Assembly: GCF_026169115.1 (NCBI RefSeq)
Contig: NZ_JAPFEA010000005.1
Coordinates: 1 to 59,906 of the forward strand
DNA from: Intestinimonas sp.
Lineage (GTDB): Bacteria > Bacillota > Clostridia > Oscillospirales > Oscillospiraceae
Direction of reading: 5' to 3'
Length of the DNA: 59,906 nucleotides
Shown here piece after piece: positions 17,176-24,961 of the stretch. Under the pieces are notes generated by a model that saw nothing but the letters and a program-made list of their open reading frames with translations, searched no databases and was not told the DNA's origin. The stretch's first letter is position 1, and every line of letters starts with the position of its first letter. A program made the position numbers and the translations under genes.

Positions 17176-17207
17176 AAAAGCCGTGCCGCAATCGCGGCAC
17201 GGCTTTT
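17176..17207. terminator. Bidirectional terminator between murF and mtnA
   Basis: A 14-bp stem, AAAAGCCGTGCCGC and its complement ending in TTTT, around the loop AATC. It is symmetric and sits between convergent genes. Confidence 0.9.
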
Positions 17208-17218
17208 GGAGGATAGAT

Positions 17219-18241
17219 TCAGCCGAACAGGGCGGCCAGACGTTCGTCGAAAGGCGGATGGATGACGCCCTTTTCGGTGACGATCCCGGTGAGGAGCCGG
17301 TGGGGCGTTACATCAAAAGCGGGATTACAGACCCCGACGCCCTCCGGCGCCGTCTGTACCCCGGCGAAATGGGTGACCTCGGCGGGGTCACGCTCCTCAA
17401 TGACGATGTGCTTCCCGTCGGGGATGGACATGTCGATGGTGGAGGAGGGCAGGACGGTGTAGAAGGGAATGCCGTGGTAGGCGGCCAGCACCGCCACGCC
17501 GTAGGTGCCGATTTTGTTGGCGAAGTCGCCGTTGCGGGCCATGCGGTCACAGCCCAGGAAGACCATGTCGATCTTGCCCTGGGCCATGAGGGAGGCCGCC
17601 ATGTTGTCGGTGATGAGGGTGGCGGGAATGCCGTCCTTCACCAGCTCCCAGGCGGTGAGCCGAGCCCCCTGGAGGAGGGGGCGGGTCTCGTCACAGTAGA
17701 CCATCTCCACATTCCCTCTGGCGTGGGCGGCCCGCACCACCCCCAGGGCGGTGCCGAAGCCGCCGGTGGCGATGGCCCCGGCGTTGCAGTGGGTGAGGAT
17801 GCGGGCGCCGTGGGGCACCAGCTCTGCGCCGAAGCGGCCGATCTTCCGGTTCATGGCGATGTCCTCCCGATGGATGGCCTCGGCCTCCTGAAGGAGGGCA
17901 GGGATGACCTCCGGACCGACGCCAGCGGCGAGGATGCGCTTCATCCGGTCCAGGGCCCAGAAGAGATTGACTGCGGTGGGCCGGCTGGCGGCCAGGGTCT
18001 CCAGGGCCTGGTCCATGCCGGAGCGGAACGCCCCGGGGGCCCGGTTCCGGAACTCCATGGCGGCCAGGCACACGGCGTAGGCGGCGGCAATGCCAATGGC
18101 CGGCGCCCCCCGGACCACCAGGCGGCGGATGGCTTCGGCCACCCTTCGATAGTCGGTGTAGTCGTCCCAGATCTCTTCCGTGGGGAGCCGGGTCTGATCG
18201 AGAAGGGCAAGGGATTCCCCCAGCCAGCGGATGGCGTCCAT
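17219..18241 (-). CDS. mtnA: S-methyl-5-thioribose-1-phosphate isomerase
   Basis: Aldose-ketose isomerase that turns 5-methylthioribose-1-phosphate into the ribulose form in methylthioadenosine salvage. Motifs are VVRGAPAIGIAAAYA, THCNAGAIATGGFGTALG with the catalytic Cys, and FLGCDRMARNGDFANKIGTY with the catalytic Asp. The 340 residues are full length. The ATG at 18241 follows AAGGAGG. It stands alone: no kinase, dehydratase or dioxygenase of the classical salvage pathway is beside it, so it may feed an alternative shunt or accept a related sugar phosphate. Confidence 0.92.
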   Translation of the reverse strand: MDAIRWLGESLALLDQTRLPTEEIWDDYTDYRRVAEAIRRLVVRGAPAIGIAAAYAVCLAAMEFRNRAPGAFRSGMDQALETLAASRPTAVNLFWALDRMKRILAAGVGPEVIPALLQEAEAIHREDIAMNRKIGRFGAELVPHGARILTHCNAGAIATGGFGTALGVVRAAHARGNVEMVYCDETRPLLQGARLTAWELVKDGIPATLITDNMAASLMAQGKIDMVFLGCDRMARNGDFANKIGTYGVAVLAAYHGIPFYTVLPSSTIDMSIPDGKHIVIEERDPAEVTHFAGVQTAPEGVGVCNPAFDVTPHRLLTGIVTEKGVIHPPFDERLAALFG

Positions 18242-18278
18242 GGGACATACCTCCTTACAGTTGAGATTTGATGTTCAT

Positions 18279-18307
18279 ATCATACCACATCGTGGAGCGG
18301 GAGTAAA
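18279..18307 (-). promoter_or_regulatory. Sigma-A promoter of mtnA
   Basis: On the minus strand, TTTACT (18302-18307) and TATGAT (18279-18284) are 17 bases apart, with TGG next to the -10. It overlaps the ribosome binding region of the divergent ABC-F gene. Confidence 0.7.
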
Positions 18308-18310
18308 CGA

Positions 18311-20212
18311 ATGATAGACATATCTGTGTCAAACGTCAGCAAAGAATTTGAAGTGGGCCGGAAGATCCTGGATGGGGTGACCTTCCAGGTGGACACCGGG
18401 GAACGGGTGGGCCTGCTGGGCAAAAACGGAGCGGGGAAGACCACCCTGTTCCGTATCCTCACCGGGGAGCTGGAGTCGGACGAGGGCCAGGTATCGGTGG
18501 CCTCCGGCAAGCGGGTGGGACTCATCTCCCAGATCCCCGTCTATCCCGCCGGCTACACCGTGGAGATGGTGCTGCGGGCGGCCTTCCAGCGGCTGAGCGC
18601 CATGGAGGTGGAAATGGAGTCCCTCACCGCCCGAATGGCGGCGGGGGAGAGCGACCCTGCCCTCCTGCGGCGGTACGACGCCCTGTCCGCCGCCTACGAG
18701 TCGGGGGGCGGCTACGACGTGGAGACCCCCCTCAACAAGGTCTGCAACGGCCTGGACATCTCCCCGGACATGCGTCAGCGGCCCTTTGCCGACCTCTCCG
18801 GCGGCGAGAAGACCCGGGTCAACCTGGGGCGGCTCATCCTGGAGGACACCGATGTGCTGCTGCTGGACGAGCCCACCAACCACCTGGATCTGCGCTGCAC
18901 CGAGTGGCTGGAGGACTATCTCTCCCGCTTCAAGGGCACCGTGCTCACCATCTCCCATGACCGCTGGTTCCTGGACAAGGTGGTCAGCCGGGTCATCGAG
19001 CTGGAAAACGGCAAAGCCGAGTTCTATGCCGGCAATTACAGCTACTATGTGGAGGAGAAGGAGCGCCGCTACCAGGAACAGCTCCGGCAGTACGAAAAGG
19101 AGCAGGCCAAGATCGAGCAGCTCCAGACGGCGGCCGAGCGGCTGCGGGTCTGGGCCTACTCGGGCAACGACAAGGTATTCAAGCGGGCCTTCTCCATGGA
19201 AAAGCGGATCGAGCGCCTGCGCAAGACCGACAAGCCCCGCAAGGACCGAAAGCTGGAGATCAAGTTCGGCGAGCGGGAGTTCCGGGGCGATGAGGTCATG
19301 GTGGTGAAGGACCTGAAAAAATCCTTCGGAGACCGGACCCTCTTCGACCATGTGGACCTGGAGGTGGTGGGGGGCGAGCGCATCGCCCTGCTGGGGGACA
19401 ACGGGACCGGAAAGTCCACCCTCATCAAGCTCATCATGGGGGAGGAGACCCCGGATGAGGGCAAGATCCGCCTGGGCCCCACGGTGAAGATCGGCTACCT
19501 GCCCCAGATCATCCACTTTGACCGGCCTGACCGGAATCTGGTGGACACCATGCTTTACGCCCAGAACTGTTCCACCCAGGAGGCCCGGGACCGGCTGGCC
19601 GCCTTTGACTTCCGGGGGGAGGACGTCTTCAAAAGCGTCTCCGCCCTCTCCGGTGGCGAGCAGTCCCGTCTGCGGCTGTGCATGCTCATGGACAGCAAGA
19701 TCAACCTCCTCATCCTGGACGAGCCCACCAACCACCTGGACCTCAACTCCCGGGAGTGGATCGAGGAGGCGGTGGCCGACTATACGGGCAACCTCCTCTT
19801 TGTCTCCCATGACCGGTACTTCATCAACCAGTTTGCCACCCGGATCTGGATGCTGGAGGACGGCGGGATCACCGATTTTGACGGCACCTTTGCCGAATAC
19901 CGGGCCTGGAAGGACAAGAAACTGCCCGTCCCGCCGCCAAAGCGGGAGGAGGCGCCCCCCAAAAAGGAGAAGCCCAAGCGCACCGGCGGCACCAAGCTGC
20001 TGGAGAAGGAGGTGGCCGCCGCCGAGCGGGAGGTCACCCGGGCCGAGGAGCGGATGTACGACCTCACCCAGGAGATCGAGGCGGCCAGCAGCGACTATTT
20101 GAAGCTCACCGAGCTCTACGAGCAGCGGGACGCCCTGGAGGAGGAGATCGCCCATCTCTATGCCGTCTGGGAGCGGCTGAGCGCCGAGCTGGAGGAGGTG
20201 AAGGCGGAGTGA
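18311..20212 (+). CDS. ABC-F family ATPase (ribosome-associated translation factor)
   Basis: Soluble protein of 633 residues with two ABC ATPase domains and no membrane spans. Walker A motifs are GKNGAGKTT (about 35) and GDNGTGKST (about 360). Signatures are LSGGEKTRVNLG and LSGGEQSRLRLC, and each Walker B ends DEPTNHLDL. The basic interdomain linker (about 240-310) and the C-terminal coiled coil (about 540-633) fit the YdiF/Uup-like ABC-F branch. These proteins act at the ribosomal E site to relieve stalling or protect from antibiotics; which applies here is unknown. The end overlaps the DUF218 gene by four bases. Confidence 0.93.
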   Translation: MIDISVSNVSKEFEVGRKILDGVTFQVDTGERVGLLGKNGAGKTTLFRILTGELESDEGQVSVASGKRVGLISQIPVYPAGYTVEMVLRAAFQRLSAMEVEMESLTARMAAGESDPALLRRYDALSAAYESGGGYDVETPLNKVCNGLDISPDMRQRPFADLSGGEKTRVNLGRLILEDTDVLLLDEPTNHLDLRCTEWLEDYLSRFKGTVLTISHDRWFLDKVVSRVIELENGKAEFYAGNYSYYVEEKERRYQEQLRQYEKEQAKIEQLQTAAERLRVWAYSGNDKVFKRAFSMEKRIERLRKTDKPRKDRKLEIKFGEREFRGDEVMVVKDLKKSFGDRTLFDHVDLEVVGGERIALLGDNGTGKSTLIKLIMGEETPDEGKIRLGPTVKIGYLPQIIHFDRPDRNLVDTMLYAQNCSTQEARDRLAAFDFRGEDVFKSVSALSGGEQSRLRLCMLMDSKINLLILDEPTNHLDLNSREWIEEAVADYTGNLLFVSHDRYFINQFATRIWMLEDGGITDFDGTFAEYRAWKDKKLPVPPPKREEAPPKKEKPKRTGGTKLLEKEVAAAEREVTRAEERMYDLTQEIEAASSDYLKLTELYEQRDALEEEIAHLYAVWERLSAELEEVKAE

Positions 20213-21015
20213 ACAGGAGAGCCTACCGGCCTTATCAGGGGAATGGCCGCTGGGGCGGCATCCTGCTGGGGCTGGGCGTGCTTCTGCTGGCCTTTGGGCT
20301 GGGGATGTTCCTGCTCGCCCCCTTCAGCCTGCGGAAGTTCGCCGCCTTCCCGGCGGCGGGGGGCGGATACCTGGTGCTCTACGGTCTCACGGCACGGTGC
20401 CCGGTCACCACAGGGCGGGTGCTGCGGCGCATCCTTCTGGCCCTTCTGGCCCTGGCTCTCATCGCCTTTGCCGCCCTGGAGGGGGTGGTGCTCACCGGTG
20501 CCCGGACCGAGATCGCCCAGGGGGAGGAGGAGCCGGAGGTCATGGTCATCTTCGGCTGCCAGGTGAAGCCCTGGGGACCGTCGGAGCTCCTCCGGGACCG
20601 GCTGGACGCCGCCCTCACCTATCTGGAGGATCATCCGGACATGACGGTGGTGGTTTCCGGGGGCCAGGGCCCTGACGAGCCCATGAGCGAGGCCCAGTGT
20701 ATGTACGATTATCTGGTGGAACACGGCGTGAATGGGAAGAACATCGTGCTGGAGGACCAATCCGGAAACACCTGGGAGAATGTTCGGTATACCATGGAGC
20801 TGTTCCGGGACGGCGCGGTGGAGCCCGCAGGGAAGGTCCTGGCGGTGTCCAACGGGTTCCACCTTGCCCGCATCCGGCTGCTGTGGGGCCGGGCGTGGGA
20901 GGGGACGGGCGCCCTTTCCACCCTGGCGGCCCCCTCCAGTCATTTGCCCTCCCGGCTGTCCATGTATCTTCGGGAGCCTTTTGCCCTGGTCAAGTCCTGG
21001 TTGCTGGATCGGTAG
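20209..21015 (+). CDS. DUF218 (YdcF/SanA-like) membrane protein
   Basis: Protein of 268 residues with two or three N-terminal hydrophobic spans (about 18-42, 47-62, 68-92) and a DUF218 domain outside. Domain marks are VMVIFGCQVKPWGPSELLRDRLDAAL, VVVSGGQGPDEPMSEAQ, DQSGNTWENVRYTMEL and AVSNGFHLARIRLL, here given as short parts. The GTG start overlaps the ABC-F stop (GTGA). Family members are linked to envelope or vancomycin-barrier functions in enterobacteria, but the reaction is not known. Confidence 0.88.
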   Translation: MNRRAYRPYQGNGRWGGILLGLGVLLLAFGLGMFLLAPFSLRKFAAFPAAGGGYLVLYGLTARCPVTTGRVLRRILLALLALALIAFAALEGVVLTGARTEIAQGEEEPEVMVIFGCQVKPWGPSELLRDRLDAALTYLEDHPDMTVVVSGGQGPDEPMSEAQCMYDYLVEHGVNGKNIVLEDQSGNTWENVRYTMELFRDGAVEPAGKVLAVSNGFHLARIRLLWGRAWEGTGALSTLAAPSSHLPSRLSMYLREPFALVKSWLLDR

Positions 21016-21044
21016 ACATCAAAACCCATTTTGAGGAGCACACT

Positions 21045-22112
21045 ATGCTGGAAGAAAAGCTCAAGGTATTGGAAAATCAATACGCCGAGGTGGAGGCCCG
21101 CCTGGCGGCGCCGGAGACCTACGGCGACCCGGACCGGGTGGCCCGGCTCAACCGGGAGCAGCGGGAGCTGGAGCCGGTGGTCACGACCTACCGGGCCTGT
21201 GTCAGGCGGCGGCAGGACCTCCAGGAAGCAGAGTCCCTACTGTCCGACCCGGACATGAAGGAGCTGGCCCAGGAGGAGTATGCCGCCGCCAAGGCCGACC
21301 TGGCCGAACTGGAGGAGAAGCTCAAGCTCCTGCTGCTGCCCCGGGATCCCAACGACGGAAAAAACGTCATTGTGGAGATCCGGGCCGGCGTGGGGGGCGA
21401 GGAGGCGGCCCTCTTTGCCCACTCCCTCTACCGCATGTATACCATGTACGCCGAGTCCCGGCGCTGGCATGTGGAGGTGGACTCGTCCAGCGAGACCGAG
21501 CTGGGCGGCGTGAAGGAGATCTGCTTTACCATTGACGGGGAGGGGGCGTACAGCCGCCTGAAATTTGAAAGCGGCGTCCATCGGGTCCAGCGGGTGCCTG
21601 AGACCGAGTCGGGAGGGCGTATCCACACCTCCACCGCCACAGTGGCGGTGCTGCCCGAGGTGGATGAGGTGGATTTTGAGCTTGACCCCGCCGACATTGA
21701 GATGCAGGTCTTCCGCTCCTCCGGAGCTGGGGGACAGCATGTGAACAAGACTTCCTCCGCCGTCCGGCTCATCCACAAGCCCACAGGCACGGTGGTGGAG
21801 TGCCAGCAGGAGCGCAGTCAGTTCCAGAACCGGGACAAGGCCATGCAGCTGCTGCGATCCCGGCTCTATGAGGAGAAGGTCCGGGAGCAGGAGGCGTCGG
21901 TGACGGCGGAGCGGCGCAGCCAGGTGGGCACCGGCATGCGCAACGAGCGCATCCGTACCTATAATTTTCCCCAGGGACGGGTCACCGACCACCGCATCGG
22001 CCTGACGCTCTACCAGATCGACGCCATTATGGACGGGGACCTGGACGAGGTCATCGACGGCCTTGTCACCGCCGACCAGGCCGAGCGCATGAAGGCCGGC
22101 CAAGAGGAATAA
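21045..22112 (+). CDS. prfA: Peptide chain release factor 1
   Basis: Reads UAA and UAG stop codons and triggers peptide release. The 355-residue product has the catalytic GGQ at 229-231 within SSGAGGQHVNKTSSAVR, and the RF1 segment RIHTSTATVAVLPE. The ATG at 21045 follows GAGGAG by seven bases; the upstream open frame is shadow. The prmC methyltransferase gene that often follows or precedes prfA is not adjacent here. Confidence 0.97.
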   Translation: MLEEKLKVLENQYAEVEARLAAPETYGDPDRVARLNREQRELEPVVTTYRACVRRRQDLQEAESLLSDPDMKELAQEEYAAAKADLAELEEKLKLLLLPRDPNDGKNVIVEIRAGVGGEEAALFAHSLYRMYTMYAESRRWHVEVDSSSETELGGVKEICFTIDGEGAYSRLKFESGVHRVQRVPETESGGRIHTSTATVAVLPEVDEVDFELDPADIEMQVFRSSGAGGQHVNKTSSAVRLIHKPTGTVVECQQERSQFQNRDKAMQLLRSRLYEEKVREQEASVTAERRSQVGTGMRNERIRTYNFPQGRVTDHRIGLTLYQIDAIMDGDLDEVIDGLVTADQAERMKAGQEE

Positions 22113-22128
22113 AAGGAGTGCGAAGACC

Positions 22129-22386
22129 ATGGAACTGCTGATCCATTTCAATACCCTGCCCCAGGGTCTGACCCTGGAGGCTGTCAAATCCGACCTGGCC
22201 CTCCTGCTGGAGGACGACGGCTGGCTCACCGGCTCTGGCCCGGACCACATTGAGCTGGAGCTGGAGGATGAGAAGGTCAACCCCAAGTACGGTATTCTAA
22301 CGGTGAAGGGCTATCTGCAAAAGGCTGAGTTCGCCCCGGACACCACCATTGAGCTGGCGGGGGTGCCGGTTGGCATCTACGAGTGA
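22129..22386 (+). CDS. Small conserved-looking hypothetical protein (85 aa)
   Basis: I do not recognise this protein. It has an excellent ribosome binding site (AAAGGAG, 17 bases after prfA), an ATG start, and codon usage like its neighbours, so it is very likely real. It is acidic with alternating beta-like segments (MELLIHFNTLPQGLTLEAV, then IELELEDEKVNPKYGI, then TTIELAGVPVGIYE) and no membrane span. Position inside the prfA-sua5 run suggests co-expression with translation genes. Confidence 0.8.
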   Translation: MELLIHFNTLPQGLTLEAVKSDLALLLEDDGWLTGSGPDHIELELEDEKVNPKYGILTVKGYLQKAEFAPDTTIELAGVPVGIYE

Positions 22387-22400
22387 GGAGGGAGTACCGG

Positions 22401-22514
22401 ATGAAAACAGCCATTTCCATCATCAATATCGTGTTCGGTGCGGTTCTCATCGCCGCCGGCGTGGTGGGTCTGGTGCTCACCTGCCGGGAGCGGGGCCGGG
22501 AGCAGTGGCGCTGA
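22401..22514 (+). CDS. Tiny single-span membrane protein (37 aa)
   Basis: Short gene with a strong GAGGAGGGAG ribosome binding site ten bases before the ATG. It encodes one hydrophobic helix (about residues 5-27, AISIINIVFGAVLIAAGVVG) followed by a basic tail (CRERGREQWR). It lies 14 bases after the 85-residue gene and 25 before the sua5 gene, in the same direction. Function is unknown; length and shape fit small regulatory or complex-accessory membrane peptides. Confidence 0.7.
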   Translation: MKTAISIINIVFGAVLIAAGVVGLVLTCRERGREQWR

Positions 22515-22539
22515 GCACGGGGAACGAGGCGAAGAGAGC

Positions 22540-23556
22540 ATGAAGACAGAGAAAATGACCGGCGTCCAGATAGAGGAGGCCGCGGCCATCCTGCGGCGGG
22601 GGGGACTGCTGGGCATCCCCACCGAGACGGTGTACGGCCTGGGGGCCAACGGCCTGGACCCGGCGGCGGTGGCCCATATTTTCGAGGCCAAGGGCCGGCC
22701 CCAGGACAATCCTCTCATCCTCCACATCCCGTCGGCAGACTGGCTGGAGCGGTACTGTGCGGACATCCCGGAGGCCGCCTACATTCTGGCGGAGCGGTTC
22801 TGGCCGGGCCCCCTCACCATGATCCTGCGGCGCAGGCCGGTGGTGCCAGATGCGGTCACCGCCGGACTGGACACCGTGGGCATGCGCTGTCCCGCCCACC
22901 CGGTGTGCCGGGCCGTCATCGCCGCCGCCGGCGTGCCGGTGGCGGCTCCGTCGGGGAACACTTCCGGACGCCCCAGTCCCACCAACATGGCCGACATGCT
23001 GGAGGACATGGAGGGGAAGATCGACGGCATCGTGGACGGCGGCCCCTGCGCCGTGGGGGTGGAGTCCACCATCATCGACCTCACCGCTGCGCCGCCCAGG
23101 CTCCTGCGGCCCGGCGGCGTCACCCTGGAATCCCTGCGGGAGGCCCTGGGGGAGGTGGATGTGGACCCGGCGGTCACCCGGCTCATGGGGGCGGGGGAGC
23201 ACCCCCGCGCCCCCGGCATGAAATACCGCCACTACGCCCCCAAGGCCCCCGTCACCGTGGTGAAGGGGGAGGCGGCGGCCACTGCCGCCTACATCCAGGC
23301 CCACCTGGGCGAGGGGGAGGGCGTGGTCTGCTTTGACGAGTATGCCGGTCTCTACGCCGGCCACACCGTGGAGCGGCTGGGTCCGGCGGCCGACAAGGCC
23401 GCCCAGGCCCGCAATGTCTTCGATGCCCTCCGGGCCTTCGACGGCACCGATGTCACCGCCATCTGGTCCCAATGCCCCGACGAGGGAGGGATCGGTCTGG
23501 CCGTCTCCAACCGCCTCAACAAGGCGGCGGGCTTCCATATCGTTGATCTGAGCTGA
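22540..23556 (+). CDS. L-threonylcarbamoyladenylate synthase (Sua5/YwlC type)
   Basis: Makes threonylcarbamoyl-AMP from threonine, bicarbonate and ATP, the first step of tRNA t6A modification, and so supplies TsaB/TsaE upstream in this window. The YrdC domain (about 1-200) has GLLGIPTETVYGLGANG, KGRPQDNPLILHI, RFWPGPLTMIL and AAPSGNTSGRPSPT. The remaining 135 residues, starting RAPGMKYRHYAPKAPV, are the Sua5 C-terminal domain, so this is the long form, 338 residues. ATG 22540 has a modest GAGGCGAAGAG upstream. Confidence 0.94.
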   Translation: MKTEKMTGVQIEEAAAILRRGGLLGIPTETVYGLGANGLDPAAVAHIFEAKGRPQDNPLILHIPSADWLERYCADIPEAAYILAERFWPGPLTMILRRRPVVPDAVTAGLDTVGMRCPAHPVCRAVIAAAGVPVAAPSGNTSGRPSPTNMADMLEDMEGKIDGIVDGGPCAVGVESTIIDLTAAPPRLLRPGGVTLESLREALGEVDVDPAVTRLMGAGEHPRAPGMKYRHYAPKAPVTVVKGEAAATAAYIQAHLGEGEGVVCFDEYAGLYAGHTVERLGPAADKAAQARNVFDALRAFDGTDVTAIWSQCPDEGGIGLAVSNRLNKAAGFHIVDLS

Positions 23557-23614
23557 GGTTGTAGACGGAACGGAAAAAATGGTGTATGATACCGGTGGAG
23601 GGGGGAAAAATTCC

Positions 23615-24349
23615 ATGGCGGTACTGGTAGTCTGTCTGGTCCTCATCCTTTTGGTGGTGTTGGATGTCCGGAAAAAGATGGATTTGGGGCATCCAATTTG
23701 TGTGCTGCTGACCGCACTGGGCTATTTCTGCTCCGTGGTGTGGACGGTGGCCCTGGCCTTGCTGGCCCTCATGGAGACTTTGGAGGGCGGTTCTCTGCTG
23801 GTGTGGGGGAAGGTGGCTTTGTCCACGCTGCCCGGGACCCTGTTTGGGCTCTATGTGCTGCTCCGGTCCAACCTCACCCCCATGCACCGAAGGAACGTTT
23901 CACCGGCCCGGCGGGCAGTCCGACTACTGGATGACGGCCTGATCGTGGGCCTGCCCCTTCAGATGGTGGTGGTAGGCGGCTATGTGCTGGCTGCGGTGGG
24001 ACTCCAAAGCATGTTTCAAGGGCCGGCATGGATGCTGCCCTTCTACCCTCTGGTGCTGGTCGTCCTGTGGCCCATGATGCACCTGGTGTTCCATGTGGCC
24101 ATCGCAGCCATCGTCATTGACCCCCTCATCCTGCTGTGCGCTATGCTCATCGGCCTGCTGTGGGTTGTGCAGGCGCTCTATCTGGCCCACGGTATGCTCC
24201 GGGGCTGTCTGCTGGCAAAAAAGAGCGGTGGCGCCTTGGTGGTCCATATCCTGCTCAGCTTCATGCCAGTGGTCAACCTGGTGCTGGCCATTCGGCTACG
24301 CTGCATATTGAAACAGGCGGAGGTGTCCGCCAAGGAGGTCCCGGCATGA
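23615..24349 (+). CDS. Multi-pass membrane protein of unknown function
   Basis: I do not recognise this 244-residue protein. It has about six hydrophobic spans (first AVLVVCLVLILLVVLDV, then ICVLLTALGYFCSVVWTV, and four more) with a basic loop near MHRRNVSPARRAVRLLDDG. The start ATG 23615 follows GGAGGGGGG by nine bases; ATG 23579 is in frame but overlaps a TATGAT promoter-like string. Its third positions look less GC-rich than neighbours. The stop overlaps the coaE start as ATGA, so it is expressed with coaE. Confidence 0.8.
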   Translation: MAVLVVCLVLILLVVLDVRKKMDLGHPICVLLTALGYFCSVVWTVALALLALMETLEGGSLLVWGKVALSTLPGTLFGLYVLLRSNLTPMHRRNVSPARRAVRLLDDGLIVGLPLQMVVVGGYVLAAVGLQSMFQGPAWMLPFYPLVLVVLWPMMHLVFHVAIAAIVIDPLILLCAMLIGLLWVVQALYLAHGMLRGCLLAKKSGGALVVHILLSFMPVVNLVLAIRLRCILKQAEVSAKEVPA

Positions 24350-24945
24350 AGATCATTGGCATCACCGGCCCCACCGGGGCGGGCAAGACCACGGCGCTCA
24401 ACGCCCTCACGTCCCTGGGGGCCTGCATCATCGACGCCGACGCGGTGTACCACCGGCTGCTGACGGAGAGCGCCCCTCTGCGCGGGGCCCTGACGGCCCG
24501 GTTTGGGGACATCTGCGACGCCGACGGCGGGATCGACCGCAAAAAGCTGGGAGAGGTGGTCTTCACCGATCCTGCCGCCCTGGCTGAGCTCAACGCCATC
24601 ACCCACCGCTTCGTGGGGGAGGCCATCGGCCAGCTGCTCGCCGGTGCGGAGGATTCCGGCTGCCCCGCCGCCGCCATCGACGCCATCGCCCTCATTGAGA
24701 GCGGTCTGGGGACGCGGTGCGACACCATCGTGGGGATCATCGCCCCGGCAGAGGTGCGCGTCCGGCGCATCATGGCCCGGGAAGGCATTTCCGAAGCATA
24801 CGCCCGCAAACGGGTGAGCGCCCAGAAGGGGGAGGACTTCTTCCGGGCCAACTGCGGCTATATCCTGGAAAATACAGAGGACGATACGCCCGAGACCTTC
24901 GGGGCCCGGGCCCTGGTCCTCTTTACCGAAATTTTAGATCGATAA
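24346..24945 (+). CDS. coaE: Dephospho-CoA kinase
   Basis: Last enzyme of coenzyme A synthesis, phosphorylating the 3'-hydroxyl of dephospho-CoA. The P-loop is GITGPTGAGKTT, followed by IIDADAVYHRLL (substrate Asp) and the LID-like segment AREGISEAYARKRVSAQ. Length is 199 residues. The ATG overlaps the preceding stop (ATGA), with CAAGGAGG upstream, so the start is well set. Confidence 0.92.
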   Translation: MKIIGITGPTGAGKTTALNALTSLGACIIDADAVYHRLLTESAPLRGALTARFGDICDADGGIDRKKLGEVVFTDPAALAELNAITHRFVGEAIGQLLAGAEDSGCPAAAIDAIALIESGLGTRCDTIVGIIAPAEVRVRRIMAREGISEAYARKRVSAQKGEDFFRANCGYILENTEDDTPETFGARALVLFTEILDR

Positions 24946-24961
24946 ATAGGAGGTCATTCCC

